The position numbers and the translations under genes are program-made. Under the pieces are notes generated by a model. It saw only the letters and a program-made list of their open reading frames with translations. It did not search any database and was not told the DNA's origin. From assembly GCA_028691575.1 (NCBI GenBank), contig JAQUYY010000002.1, forward strand, positions 1 to 26,342: a stretch of DNA of 26,342 nucleotides. Reading direction: 5' to 3'. Each line of letters starts with the position of its first letter. The first letter of the stretch is position 1. The DNA comes from Candidatus Gastranaerophilales bacterium. Its GTDB lineage: Bacteria > Cyanobacteriota > Vampirovibrionia > Gastranaerophilales > JAQUYY01. Shown piece by piece: positions 14,558-21,961 of this stretch.

Positions 14558-14789
14558 TATTTTTATTATTGAGGTTTAGAAATTTTAATGATTAAATCAA
14601 AATGATACAAACGCCATTTTTGGTGCTATTTTCAGATTGATAATTTACATTCAGGGTATTAACTAAATGCTATAAAATATCCCACTCAAGAAATAAGCAT
14701 TGCCGAGAGTAGCGATTTAATTTTATTGAAGCACTTTTTATTTTTATGTGTTTTTACAAGGTAAGAAGTTTTTACTTAAGGCTAAAATT

Positions 14790-15755
14790 ATGCAAACAGG
14801 TCTGTATTCTAGCAATAATTTAAAAAATAGAATCTTTGTAACTCCTCATCAAGTACAAAATAGTTCATTTTTTCTTAAAAAAAGCGATTTTAAGGAAAAT
14901 TTTAAAATACAAAATTCTTTGCATTCATTAAGTTTACCTCTAAATTACTACACAAAAATTTCTTTCTCAGGAAAAGAAACAATCCCGACAGGACAGAATT
15001 TTTTAAATGATTATAGAAAAGTACCTGTTTCAAAAGAAAAATCTGTTGAAAAATTTATTTTAAATATAATAGAAAATACAGGAGAATTTGCACAAGGTGG
15101 AGAAGCCGCTATTTATAATATTCCCAATATGAACAAATATCTTTTAAGAGTAACTCTCGGATATAATGAAATTGATTTTAAAAATGACCAAACTAAAAAA
15201 ATTAAAATAATGGAAGATAATATTGGAAAAGAAGGAATAAACGTTGGTCAGCCAATAGCTAAATTGGGTAATGATATAAAAGTAATTTTAAAAGTACCCG
15301 GTGAAAGTTATCATAAAAATGGACATACGGATTTGTTAATGCTCGATTATTTAGATGAAAAAGATTATAACAATCGAATAAATTTACTATCGAAAATGCC
15401 GTTAAAAGTATATGAGAATTTGGTTGAAATATTAGTGAAACTGAATAAAATGGGGCATTCCATAGATCCTGCACCGGAAAATATATTAATAGAAGATTTT
15501 TTTTCTATTAATATTATTGACGTAAATTATAATTCAGGAATCAAAAATAATTGCGTTGACGTTATGAGAGCCTTAATTGACGATATTGATAATATAGAAG
15601 AATATGCCGATAGAAAAAATTCCGCCAAGATTGAAAAAATTATAAAAAATTGTATAAAAGCCTGTGAAAAAAAGGAGGTACTTTTATACTCACTCAAAGA
15701 AAAAACAGCTTTTATGAGATATTTGGATTTTTATGGTGTTGATGTAAAAATCTAG
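14790..15755 (+). CDS. Protein-kinase-like fold protein with N-terminal ISFSG peptide
   Basis: This 321-residue protein shows the landmarks of a protein-kinase-like fold in order. A glycine-rich strand-turn-strand (GEFAQGGEAAIY, residues 98-109) is followed by LLRV, with R120 where the ATP-anchoring lysine normally sits. A catalytic-loop-like HSIDPAPENILI has D226 and N231, and IIDVN has D244. The D-to-N step of five and the N-to-D step of 13 match canonical kinases. The Arg for Lys change, and Val-Asn after the last Asp, suggest a divergent kinase or pseudokinase; aminoglycoside-phosphotransferase-like enzymes are the alternative. The N-terminal ~90 residues are low-complexity and carry ISFSGKETIP (57-66). 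ATG 14790 has AAGG eight bases upstream, better than the in-frame ATG at 14748. It converges on panE with a 1-bp gap. Confidence 0.55.
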   Translation: MQTGLYSSNNLKNRIFVTPHQVQNSSFFLKKSDFKENFKIQNSLHSLSLPLNYYTKISFSGKETIPTGQNFLNDYRKVPVSKEKSVEKFILNIIENTGEFAQGGEAAIYNIPNMNKYLLRVTLGYNEIDFKNDQTKKIKIMEDNIGKEGINVGQPIAKLGNDIKVILKVPGESYHKNGHTDLLMLDYLDEKDYNNRINLLSKMPLKVYENLVEILVKLNKMGHSIDPAPENILIEDFFSINIIDVNYNSGIKNNCVDVMRALIDDIDNIEEYADRKNSAKIEKIIKNCIKACEKKEVLLYSLKEKTAFMRYLDFYGVDVKI

Positions 15756-15756
15756 A

Positions 15757-16671
15757 TTATTGATGAAATTTTAACTTTAAAAGAGCATAAAGCAGCGTAT
15801 TCATCGGAATATCTAAATTATGTTTTTCGGCAGTTCTTATGACAGCACCTTGCAATGCATCTATTTCCAAAGGCTTTCCAGCCTCGGCATCTTGCAGGGT
15901 TGAAGGTTTAAATTCTCTAAATTGTGCTGATTTCGTAAATTCTAATGCTTCATTAACATCTTCATTTGTAATAATATAGCCGTCATGTTTTGCAACAAGC
16001 TGCACTTCTTTTAATATACCGTAAAAAGCATCTTTCAATTGAGGTATTTTATGGTAATTCTCAAAATTTTTGCCCGTTAAAGCTGCAAAACCATTGTAGG
16101 CAATGTTCAACATTAATTTTTTCCACAAATATTTTCTTACCTTAGTTGTTGCTTTTGTGGCTACACCTGCATTCAAAAACATTTTTTCCAATGTTTTTAT
16201 TCGCTCTGTTTCTTGTTCGTTCATTTCGCCGATAACAAGATTTCCATATGCAGTATGGTTAATAATTCCACGTTCCGGCATGCTTGAAGTTATATAAACA
16301 ACGGCACCGATTATTCTGTCTTTTCCAAAAATATCTGCCAAAACTTCTTCATTATCAACACCGTTTTGCATAGAAACAATTGCTGTTTTTTTTGAAATTC
16401 TCGGCTTTAAGGCTTTTGCTATTGCTTCTGTATTGTATGATTTTACGCAAAATAATATAACATCAGCATCATTAATATGTTTGAAATCATGAAATACTTT
16501 TATATTTTTTAAATGGAAGTCACCCTTGTAACTTTTTATTTTAAGACCTTTTTTACTTAAAACTTCAACACTATTTGGCGTTCCGATAAAAGTTACATCA
16601 TAACCGGCTTGCGCAAGTTTTGCACCATAATAACCTCCAACAGCGCCAATTCCGACAATACCTATTTTCAT
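15757..16671 (-). CDS. panE: 2-dehydropantoate 2-reductase (ketopantoate reductase)
   Basis: PanE reduces ketopantoate to pantoate with NADPH, in the cytoplasm, on the way to pantothenate and coenzyme A. The 304-residue protein has the dinucleotide-binding GIGAVGGYYG at 7-16 and MQNGVDN. The family's catalytic lysine region is YLWKKLMLNIAYN (K185), and the conserved glutamate lies in PLEIDALQG (E269). The start codon directly follows the stop of the cation exchanger gene (TAAATG), with AAAGGAA upstream, so the two are co-translated. PanE-family enzymes of other substrate specificity exist, but the motifs fit well. Its precursor supply is linked to IlvD, encoded about 4 kb away. Confidence 0.92.
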   Translation of the reverse strand: MKIGIVGIGAVGGYYGAKLAQAGYDVTFIGTPNSVEVLSKKGLKIKSYKGDFHLKNIKVFHDFKHINDADVILFCVKSYNTEAIAKALKPRISKKTAIVSMQNGVDNEEVLADIFGKDRIIGAVVYITSSMPERGIINHTAYGNLVIGEMNEQETERIKTLEKMFLNAGVATKATTKVRKYLWKKLMLNIAYNGFAALTGKNFENYHKIPQLKDAFYGILKEVQLVAKHDGYIITNEDVNEALEFTKSAQFREFKPSTLQDAEAGKPLEIDALQGAVIRTAEKHNLDIPMNTLLYALLKLKFHQ

Positions 16672-17724
16672 TTATATAATTCCTTTGACGTGTAAAATAA
16701 CATAAATTAAATATATTAAATAGAATAATCCGCCATACATCAATGCTGACGGACAAAGTACCCCTTTATTTTTAACAATATTAAAATAAACAACCGAAAC
16801 AGAGCAATAAACAATTGCTACGTTTATCAATGCACTTGTTGTTAACACCCATGGCGTTAATGCAAGTCCTACAGCTGTTGGGATACAACTTTGGAAAACC
16901 ATTGCTCCCGTTATATTTCCGATAGCAAGAGTATCTTTTCTTGCTTTAATCCATATTACACTATTGAATTTTTCAGGCAATTCAGTTGCAATCGGCGTTA
17001 TAATCAAACTTAAAATCAGAGGATTTATACTTAAAAGCGCAGAAAAGAATTTTAATTGCCCAACAAATAAATGAGCAAGGAAAATTATTCCTAATAATGA
17101 AATTAATACCTGCAAAAGTATTGCAGCCAGATGAAATTTGCCTGAAACATTAATAAATTTAGTTAAATATAGAATATCTAGGTCTTCAACGTCACTATGA
17201 GGCGTTTTTGCTTCATCACGAATTGTTTTAAAAACATATAGCCCATACATAAAAATTAATAATACTGCAATGACATGTTTTATTGTAATTGAGGGAATAA
17301 AAGATGATGCAACGGCTATTGTGTATGCCAAGGCAAAATAATGCAAATCTCTAAACATAATACTTGTATTAACAGGCATTTCAAGAGATCTTTTGCCCAT
17401 GTTTTTATAAAAAATAACAGCCAAACCTGTTACGAAAAAAGCAAGTGTGCCAAGCAAAAACGGAGCACCTAAAATAGCACCGACACCAATTTCTTGACCG
17501 GTTTCGATATTAGAGCCGGTTATATAAGCCCCAAGAATTGCTACCAAAGGAACGATGGTCTCAGGAAGAGCTGTGCCTACAGCGGCTAAAACACTTCCAA
17601 CGGCACCTTCTGAAAGGTTAAGCTCTTCGCCTAAATGTTCGATTGCATTTGTAAAAACTACGCAAGAAAGGACTATTAGCCCTAAAATTCCGAGTACATA
17701 ACCCATGTGCAAGATAAAATCCAA
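16672..17724 (-). CDS. Sodium/calcium exchanger family (CaCA) cation antiporter
   Basis: This 350-residue integral inner-membrane protein has about ten hydrophobic segments and two inverted alpha-repeats typical of the Ca2+/cation antiporter family. The first is AVGTALPETIVPLVAILG (about 48-65); the second is PIATELPEKFNSVIWIKARK (about 244-262), followed by GNITGAMVFQSCIPTAVG. The acidic residues in the two repeats (E55; E248, E251) are the expected ion ligands. The ion pair exchanged, Na+/Ca2+ or H+/Ca2+, cannot be told. The start is TTG at 17724 with AAAGGAG seven bases upstream; an ATG six codons later lacks such a site. It is the first gene of an operon with panE; no functional link is obvious. 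Confidence 0.88.
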   Translation of the reverse strand: MDFILHMGYVLGILGLIVLSCVVFTNAIEHLGEELNLSEGAVGSVLAAVGTALPETIVPLVAILGAYITGSNIETGQEIGVGAILGAPFLLGTLAFFVTGLAVIFYKNMGKRSLEMPVNTSIMFRDLHYFALAYTIAVASSFIPSITIKHVIAVLLIFMYGLYVFKTIRDEAKTPHSDVEDLDILYLTKFINVSGKFHLAAILLQVLISLLGIIFLAHLFVGQLKFFSALLSINPLILSLIITPIATELPEKFNSVIWIKARKDTLAIGNITGAMVFQSCIPTAVGLALTPWVLTTSALINVAIVYCSVSVVYFNIVKNKGVLCPSALMYGGLFYLIYLIYVILHVKGII

Positions 17725-17780
17725 AACTATTCTCCTTTTATGATAAAATTTTCCTATAACTAAATAATAAAATAAAAGTG

Positions 17781-18779
17781 ATGATTATGGAAACTATTTT
17801 TAAGATACTCGAAGCTGTAAAAAACTCCAATAATATTGTAATATTATCTCACGTTGGTCCGGATGGCGATACGTTAGGTTCTATGTTTGCCATGAAGCAA
17901 ATAATTGAACAATTTGATCATATTAAAAAAATCGATACAGTTATAATTTCAAGAAAACCTGAGATATATAATTTCTTACCCGGAATTGATTTTGTTAAAT
18001 TTGCCGGCAGCGAAGAATTATATAGTACATATGATTTGGCAATAGCCCTTGACGTGGCGGATATTGAACGACTTGCCGAAGCCAGAGAACTTTTTAAAAA
18101 TGCCAGAAAAACTATCAATATAGATCATCATGTAACAAATAATGCTTATGGGGATATAAACTATATAATCCACGAAGCAGCAGCAACCGGGGAAATTATT
18201 TATAGTTTAATCGAACCTTTTAAGGTTAATTTGACTCAAGATATTGCAATAAACCTTTATACAGCTATTCTTACCGATACAGGCGGGTTTAAATTTGAAA
18301 ATACTACACCTAATGTTTTTGAAATTGCAGCAAAATTAATCGAATACGGTGCAAATCCTAAAGAAATTTATAAAAATTGTTATGAAAATAAACCGCTGGA
18401 AATGGTGAAAATTCAGGCATGGGCAGTTGCAAATTCTGTTTTCGTTGAAAATAATCAAATTGCTTATTCTCTGATAACAAGAAAAGATTTAAAAGACTTT
18501 AATGCTTCGGATGATTATTTGGACGGCATTTCAGAGACTTTAAGGCAGGTAAATACAGTAAAAGTTGCAATGGTTTTAAAAGAAACAACAAAAGGTGATA
18601 CCAAAATAAGTTTTAGAAGCAATAGTTTTGATGTTGGCAATATAGCAGGTTTTTTCGGTGGCGGCGGTCATAAATTAGCTGCAGGGTGCATAATTCATAA
18701 AAATTTAAATGAATCATTAAATGAAATATTGCCCCTTATTCAAAAAGAACTTAAAAAAGAATCTCATAAAGCTTATTAA
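17781..18779 (+). CDS. nrnA: DHH/DHHA1 phosphoesterase, NrnA-type oligoribonuclease/pAp phosphatase
   Basis: NrnA degrades very short RNA and dephosphorylates pAp to AMP in bacteria that lack Orn. The 332-residue protein has the DHH-domain metal ligands H24, D28 and D30 (SHVGPDGD), D91 (LDVAD), D115-H116-H117 (NIDHHVTN) and a DTGGFKF motif. A C-terminal DHHA1 domain ends with the GGGGHKLAAG substrate-binding loop. Three start codons are possible (GTG 17778, ATG 17781, ATG 17787); none has a Shine-Dalgarno site. A TAAAAT eight bases before 17781 again suggests a very short or absent leader. It is divergent from the cation exchanger and abuts the HtrA-like gene tail-to-tail with no gap. Confidence 0.9.
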   Translation: MIMETIFKILEAVKNSNNIVILSHVGPDGDTLGSMFAMKQIIEQFDHIKKIDTVIISRKPEIYNFLPGIDFVKFAGSEELYSTYDLAIALDVADIERLAEARELFKNARKTINIDHHVTNNAYGDINYIIHEAAATGEIIYSLIEPFKVNLTQDIAINLYTAILTDTGGFKFENTTPNVFEIAAKLIEYGANPKEIYKNCYENKPLEMVKIQAWAVANSVFVENNQIAYSLITRKDLKDFNASDDYLDGISETLRQVNTVKVAMVLKETTKGDTKISFRSNSFDVGNIAGFFGGGGHKLAAGCIIHKNLNESLNEILPLIQKELKKESHKAY

Positions 18780-19496
18780 CTATTTTGTGCTTTCATTCTT
18801 AACGGTTAATAATCCGTTTTCGGATTGCATTTTGGCAATAAATCTTTTTGCCGCATTAACAGGAACAGCAAAACCTATACCAATGTTAGACTGATTATTA
18901 TCGGGGTTGTATATTGATTGGTTAATTCCGATAACCTCGCCGTTAGTGTTTAAAAGAGGACCGCCGGAACTCCCCGGGTTGATTGCTGCATCAGTTTGGA
19001 TTTTATTTCTTTTATAATCAATTCTGCTGATAATTCCGGTTGTTAAAGTACCGTTAAATCCAAAAGGATTGCCTATTGCCAACACTTTTTGACCAACTTT
19101 TATCTCTTGAGAATCTCCAAGTTTTACGATTTTTAATTTTTGATCACAATTTATTTTTAAGAGTGCCAGATCACTTTTTTCACCCATTATTCCCATTACA
19201 TTTGCCGTATATTCTTTTCCGTTATAAAGAGTTACTTCTATTTTTTGTGAACCTTCAATAACGTGACTGCTTGTTAAAATTATTCCGTCTTCAGCAATGA
19301 TACATCCTGTTCCGCTAGAAATTCCATCGGAAATATCTGCATTAATAGCAACAATGGATGGGTTTATTTTTTCATAAAGGCTTATTGTTAATTCTTCGTC
19401 CTTAAAAAAGCTGTTTGCCTCTACATTTTGTATATTTAAAGAAAAAACCATTATTCCAATAAAAAAAGCAGTTAATATTTTTTTTAAATTATGCAT
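18780..19496 (-). CDS. HtrA-like trypsin-fold serine protease without PDZ domain
   Basis: This is an exported protease of 238 residues: a signal peptide with likely cleavage after VEA (residue 27), then a single trypsin-like domain. The catalytic triad is visible as H78 (TSSHVI), D109 (KSDLALL) and S177 (NPGSSGGPL). DegP/HtrA proteins normally carry one or two PDZ domains after this domain; here the protein ends about 60 residues after the serine, so it has none. It probably acts in the cell envelope or outside on misfolded or specific proteins. GAGGGA precedes the ATG at good spacing. It ends flush against nrnA on the other strand. Confidence 0.88.
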   Translation of the reverse strand: MHNLKKILTAFFIGIMVFSLNIQNVEANSFFKDEELTISLYEKINPSIVAINADISDGISSGTGCIIAEDGIILTSSHVIEGSQKIEVTLYNGKEYTANVMGIMGEKSDLALLKINCDQKLKIVKLGDSQEIKVGQKVLAIGNPFGFNGTLTTGIISRIDYKRNKIQTDAAINPGSSGGPLLNTNGEVIGINQSIYNPDNNQSNIGIGFAVPVNAAKRFIAKMQSENGLLTVKNESTK

Positions 19497-19542
19497 TTTG
19501 CTTCCCTCAATTCAATAAATTCAACTAACAATATAAGATGCA

Positions 19543-19579
19543 AAAAAAATACCTTGCATACCTAACAAGGTATTTTTTT
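19543..19579. terminator. Bidirectional terminator-like hairpin in a divergent promoter region
   Basis: AAAAAAATACCTTG and its exact complement form a perfect 14-bp inverted repeat around a 9-base loop, with a run of seven T on each strand. It looks like a bidirectional intrinsic terminator. It lies upstream of both flanking genes and not downstream of either, so what it terminates is unclear. Confidence 0.6.
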
Positions 19580-19603
19580 AGTTATATTTATTAAAAAATT
19601 AAC

Positions 19604-19631
19604 CATATGGACTAGAAAAATACTCCATATG
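19604..19631. promoter_or_regulatory. Operator-like dyad upstream of the FlgM-like gene
   Basis: CATATGGA and TCCATATG are perfect 8-bp inverted half-sites separated by 12 bases, a spacing that suits a dimeric regulator. A possible promoter lies just downstream (a TACTAT -10 at 19660-19665, with a poor -35). The dyad could also fold as a hairpin if transcribed. Confidence 0.4.
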
Positions 19632-19703
19632 ATTGTTACTGAACAGTCAAAATATGCCATACTATATTTATATGCGCATCAAACTAAAGTTGGGGAGAGG
19701 TAA

Positions 19704-20045
19704 ATGCTTAATAACATAACAGATCAAAGTACATTGAGCAATAATTCCACCATTAAGCAACAACAAGAACTTGCAAGGCTGGAAGGTATCCAAAAAAACA
19801 AAAATCCATATGCTAAATCCGATAGCTTAATGGATCAATCATCAATTTCTGAGGAAGCTATAAAATTATACGAACAAGAAAAAGATATGAACAAATACAA
19901 AAGTCTTGTTCTTAATTCATTAAATGAAGATGATAATTCATTGGGCGAAATCTCATCGTTAATTGACAACGGTAAATATGAGATAAGTAATGAAGATCTT
20001 GCAAATGCGATTCTTGGAAGCGGTGAATTCGACGATTTATTCTAA
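19704..20045 (+). CDS. flgM: FlgM-like anti-sigma-28 factor (putative)
   Basis: This small acidic protein of 113 residues has a disordered-looking N-terminal half and a C-terminal half resembling FlgM. It has an ISEEAIKLY segment (compare ISSEA in FlgM), then ISSLIDNGKYEISNEDLANAIL, which fits the family's sigma-binding helices (I-x-x-G-x-Y-x-[IV]-x-x-x-x-[IL]-A-x-x-[IM]-L). FlgM holds the flagellar sigma factor inactive until the hook is finished and is then exported. The start has a strong GGGGAGAGG site. A TPR gene follows 38 bp downstream. The match is to a short, variable family, so the name is tentative; the FliI-type ATPase at the left edge makes a flagellar role plausible. Confidence 0.5.
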   Translation: MLNNITDQSTLSNNSTIKQQQELARLEGIQKNKNPYAKSDSLMDQSSISEEAIKLYEQEKDMNKYKSLVLNSLNEDDNSLGEISSLIDNGKYEISNEDLANAILGSGEFDDLF

Positions 20046-20083
20046 ATAGCAGTTAGTTAATAAGAAAGCTATTTTATATTAAA

Positions 20084-21367
20084 ATGACGGTTGATGAAAA
20101 TATAGAAACACTAGATTTTGAAGAGGAAATTCTTGAGCACAAACAAGCTGAAGAATTTCAAACAAGCATTAGCAAAAAAGAAATAAAAGATCTTTTTGTC
20201 GATGCAGTTACTGCTTATAAAAACAAAAACATTGAAAGAGCGGTAACCCTTTTTCAAAATATTTTAAATGCAAATCCAAATCAGGTTGAAGCATTAATAA
20301 ACCTGGGCAATTGTGTATATCAAATGAAGAATGTTAATGATGCCGTTGAATTTTGGCAACGGGCTTTAACTATAGATGATAGTTTTATCGTATGTTATTT
20401 GAATATCGGCAATGCTTATTATTCAAGAGGTCAAATTCATGAAGCCATAAATATCTGGATAAAAGGCTCTATTAAAGTTCCTGATGAGCCTAAATTATTG
20501 CGAAATATAGGTGCAGCTTATGATAAAATTGGCGATAAAATAAATGCTTTTCGATATTATGAACAATATTTAAAATATTCTTTTCATGAAAAGACTTTAG
20601 AGAGAAGGAATTTTCAAGCAAGGCTAAAGAATTTTTTAGATGCCGCAACAAATAATTATAGAGTAGCAAGATCCGCTCAAAAGAAAAAAAGTTTAAAAAT
20701 AGCTGCTATTGCTTATCATAAAGCAATAAAGGCATATCCTCTTATAAAAAAAGCCTATTTGAATTTAGGCACAATTTTTTATATGGCAGAAAAATATGAA
20801 AATGCTGTAAAATACTGGATAAATGGCATTATACTGGGAGATGGCGAAGAAGAAACCATTTGCAGTCTTGGAATTGCATATGAAAAATTAGGACTGTACG
20901 AAGAAGCCTTTTGCGCTTATCAAAGGTACTTATATGTATCAAAAGGACTGGGATTTGCATCAAAAGAGCTTTCAAAAAGAATAAAAATCTTGAAAAAATA
21001 TTTAGATAAAAAATTAACCGATAATAAAAATCAGCTTCGTTTGGCGGAAAAATATTATAAAAAAAATAATTATTTATATGCTCTTTGGTATTATGAAAAT
21101 CATTTATTTTTAAATCATACTGAAGATGCTTTGTATCGAGATAAAATAAATGAAATCAGAATTATTTTAGATCCGATTCAAAATGCGTTTAATTTTTCTT
21201 TTGATATAGCAAATTCTTGTTTTGCAAAAAGAGAGTATGAAAGAGCATTTCATGCCTATAGTCGATGTACAAAACTTGATCCTTCCTCAAAAGAATTGGA
21301 TATTTGTAGGTCAAGAATGACAAAGTGTGCTAAAATAATTAATAATTCACCAAAATTAAGAAAATGA
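20084..21367 (+). CDS. TPR-repeat protein (427 aa)
   Basis: This protein has two blocks of tetratricopeptide repeats, about residues 35-165 and 195-285, with a further pair towards the C-terminus (~325-415). An acidic N-terminal stretch (DENIETLDFEEEILEHKQAEE) comes first. Signature TPR residues are clear, for example EALINLGNCVYQMKNVNDAVEFWQRAL. There is no signal peptide or membrane segment. It lies 38 bp after the FlgM-like gene and has no Shine-Dalgarno site of its own; it may be in the same operon. Partner and function unknown; not obviously related to the TPR protein at 667-2346. Confidence 0.8.
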   Translation: MTVDENIETLDFEEEILEHKQAEEFQTSISKKEIKDLFVDAVTAYKNKNIERAVTLFQNILNANPNQVEALINLGNCVYQMKNVNDAVEFWQRALTIDDSFIVCYLNIGNAYYSRGQIHEAINIWIKGSIKVPDEPKLLRNIGAAYDKIGDKINAFRYYEQYLKYSFHEKTLERRNFQARLKNFLDAATNNYRVARSAQKKKSLKIAAIAYHKAIKAYPLIKKAYLNLGTIFYMAEKYENAVKYWINGIILGDGEEETICSLGIAYEKLGLYEEAFCAYQRYLYVSKGLGFASKELSKRIKILKKYLDKKLTDNKNQLRLAEKYYKKNNYLYALWYYENHLFLNHTEDALYRDKINEIRIILDPIQNAFNFSFDIANSCFAKREYERAFHAYSRCTKLDPSSKELDICRSRMTKCAKIINNSPKLRK

Positions 21368-21447
21368 GCAACCAAGCTGCATTAATAGGATACCAATAAT
21401 TCCATTTAATGTTCAATTAAAGTCTATTCGGACAATAGGTAAAACAA

Positions 21448-21891
21448 ATGATAAATTATTTAAAAACTCATTGGTTTGAAATTAGAAAATTTTTTGCAAA
21501 AATAACAGGAAAAAAATATGTTCGAATAGGAAGCTGTAAATCTTGCGGACGTTGCTGTCAGTCAATTTATGTCAGAACCGCATCTCATATAATAAAAGAT
21601 GAAGAAGAATTTGAAAAATTGAAAAATCAGCATTTTTTTTATACATATTTAAAAGTCGTTGATAAAAATGATACAGGACTTGTTTTTGAATGTACCAAAC
21701 TTGATAAAGAAAAAGGTATTTGCACAGCCTATAAGCAAAGAGCTTTACTTTGCAGACTTTACCCGCAGGAAGAAGTTTTTACTATGGGTGGAACGATTTC
21801 AGAAGATTGCGGATATAAATTCATTCCGGTCGAAAGTTTTGAAAATATTTTAAATAAAGTACAAAAATCATCAAAAAGTTTTTTCGATTAA
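21448..21891 (+). CDS. YkgJ-family cysteine-cluster protein
   Basis: This 147-residue protein has the cysteine pattern of the YkgJ/UPF0153 family: C30-x2-C33-x2-C36-C37 (SCKSCGRCC), then C82, C92 (GICTAY), C102 (RALLCRLYP) and C121 (EDCGYKF). The cysteines probably bind zinc or an iron-sulphur cluster; the family's biochemical role is not well known. It is cytoplasmic. The start has only a weak AGG eight bases upstream. It lies between the TPR gene (80 bp) and the stand-alone pilin gene (70 bp), which has its own promoter. Confidence 0.85.
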   Translation: MINYLKTHWFEIRKFFAKITGKKYVRIGSCKSCGRCCQSIYVRTASHIIKDEEEFEKLKNQHFFYTYLKVVDKNDTGLVFECTKLDKEKGICTAYKQRALLCRLYPQEEVFTMGGTISEDCGYKFIPVESFENILNKVQKSSKSFFD

Positions 21892-21926
21892 TAATTTAAA
21901 TAGAGTATTATCCGCTATAGAGAATA

Positions 21927-21935
21927 TGTTATAAT
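21927..21935 (+). promoter_or_regulatory. Extended -10 promoter of the stand-alone pilin gene
   Basis: TGTTATAAT is a full extended -10 element (TGn plus perfect TATAAT). Transcription would start near 21942, leaving 20 bases of leader with AAAGGA five bases before the ATG at 21962. It shows that this pilin gene is its own transcription unit. Confidence 0.6.
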
Positions 21936-21961
21936 TTAAAAATAAAAAATAAAGGATAGTA

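Noticed and set aside
14374..14789. Integration site of a phage or island at tRNA-Phe
   Set aside because: The duplicated part is the tRNA 5' end, not the 3' end usually used for attachment, and no integrase or phage gene is near.
14558..14789. Hidden gene or RNA between tRNA-Phe and the kinase-like gene
   Set aside because: Only short frames and AT-rich sequence; apart from a weak -10-like TATAAAAT near 14690 nothing is supportable.
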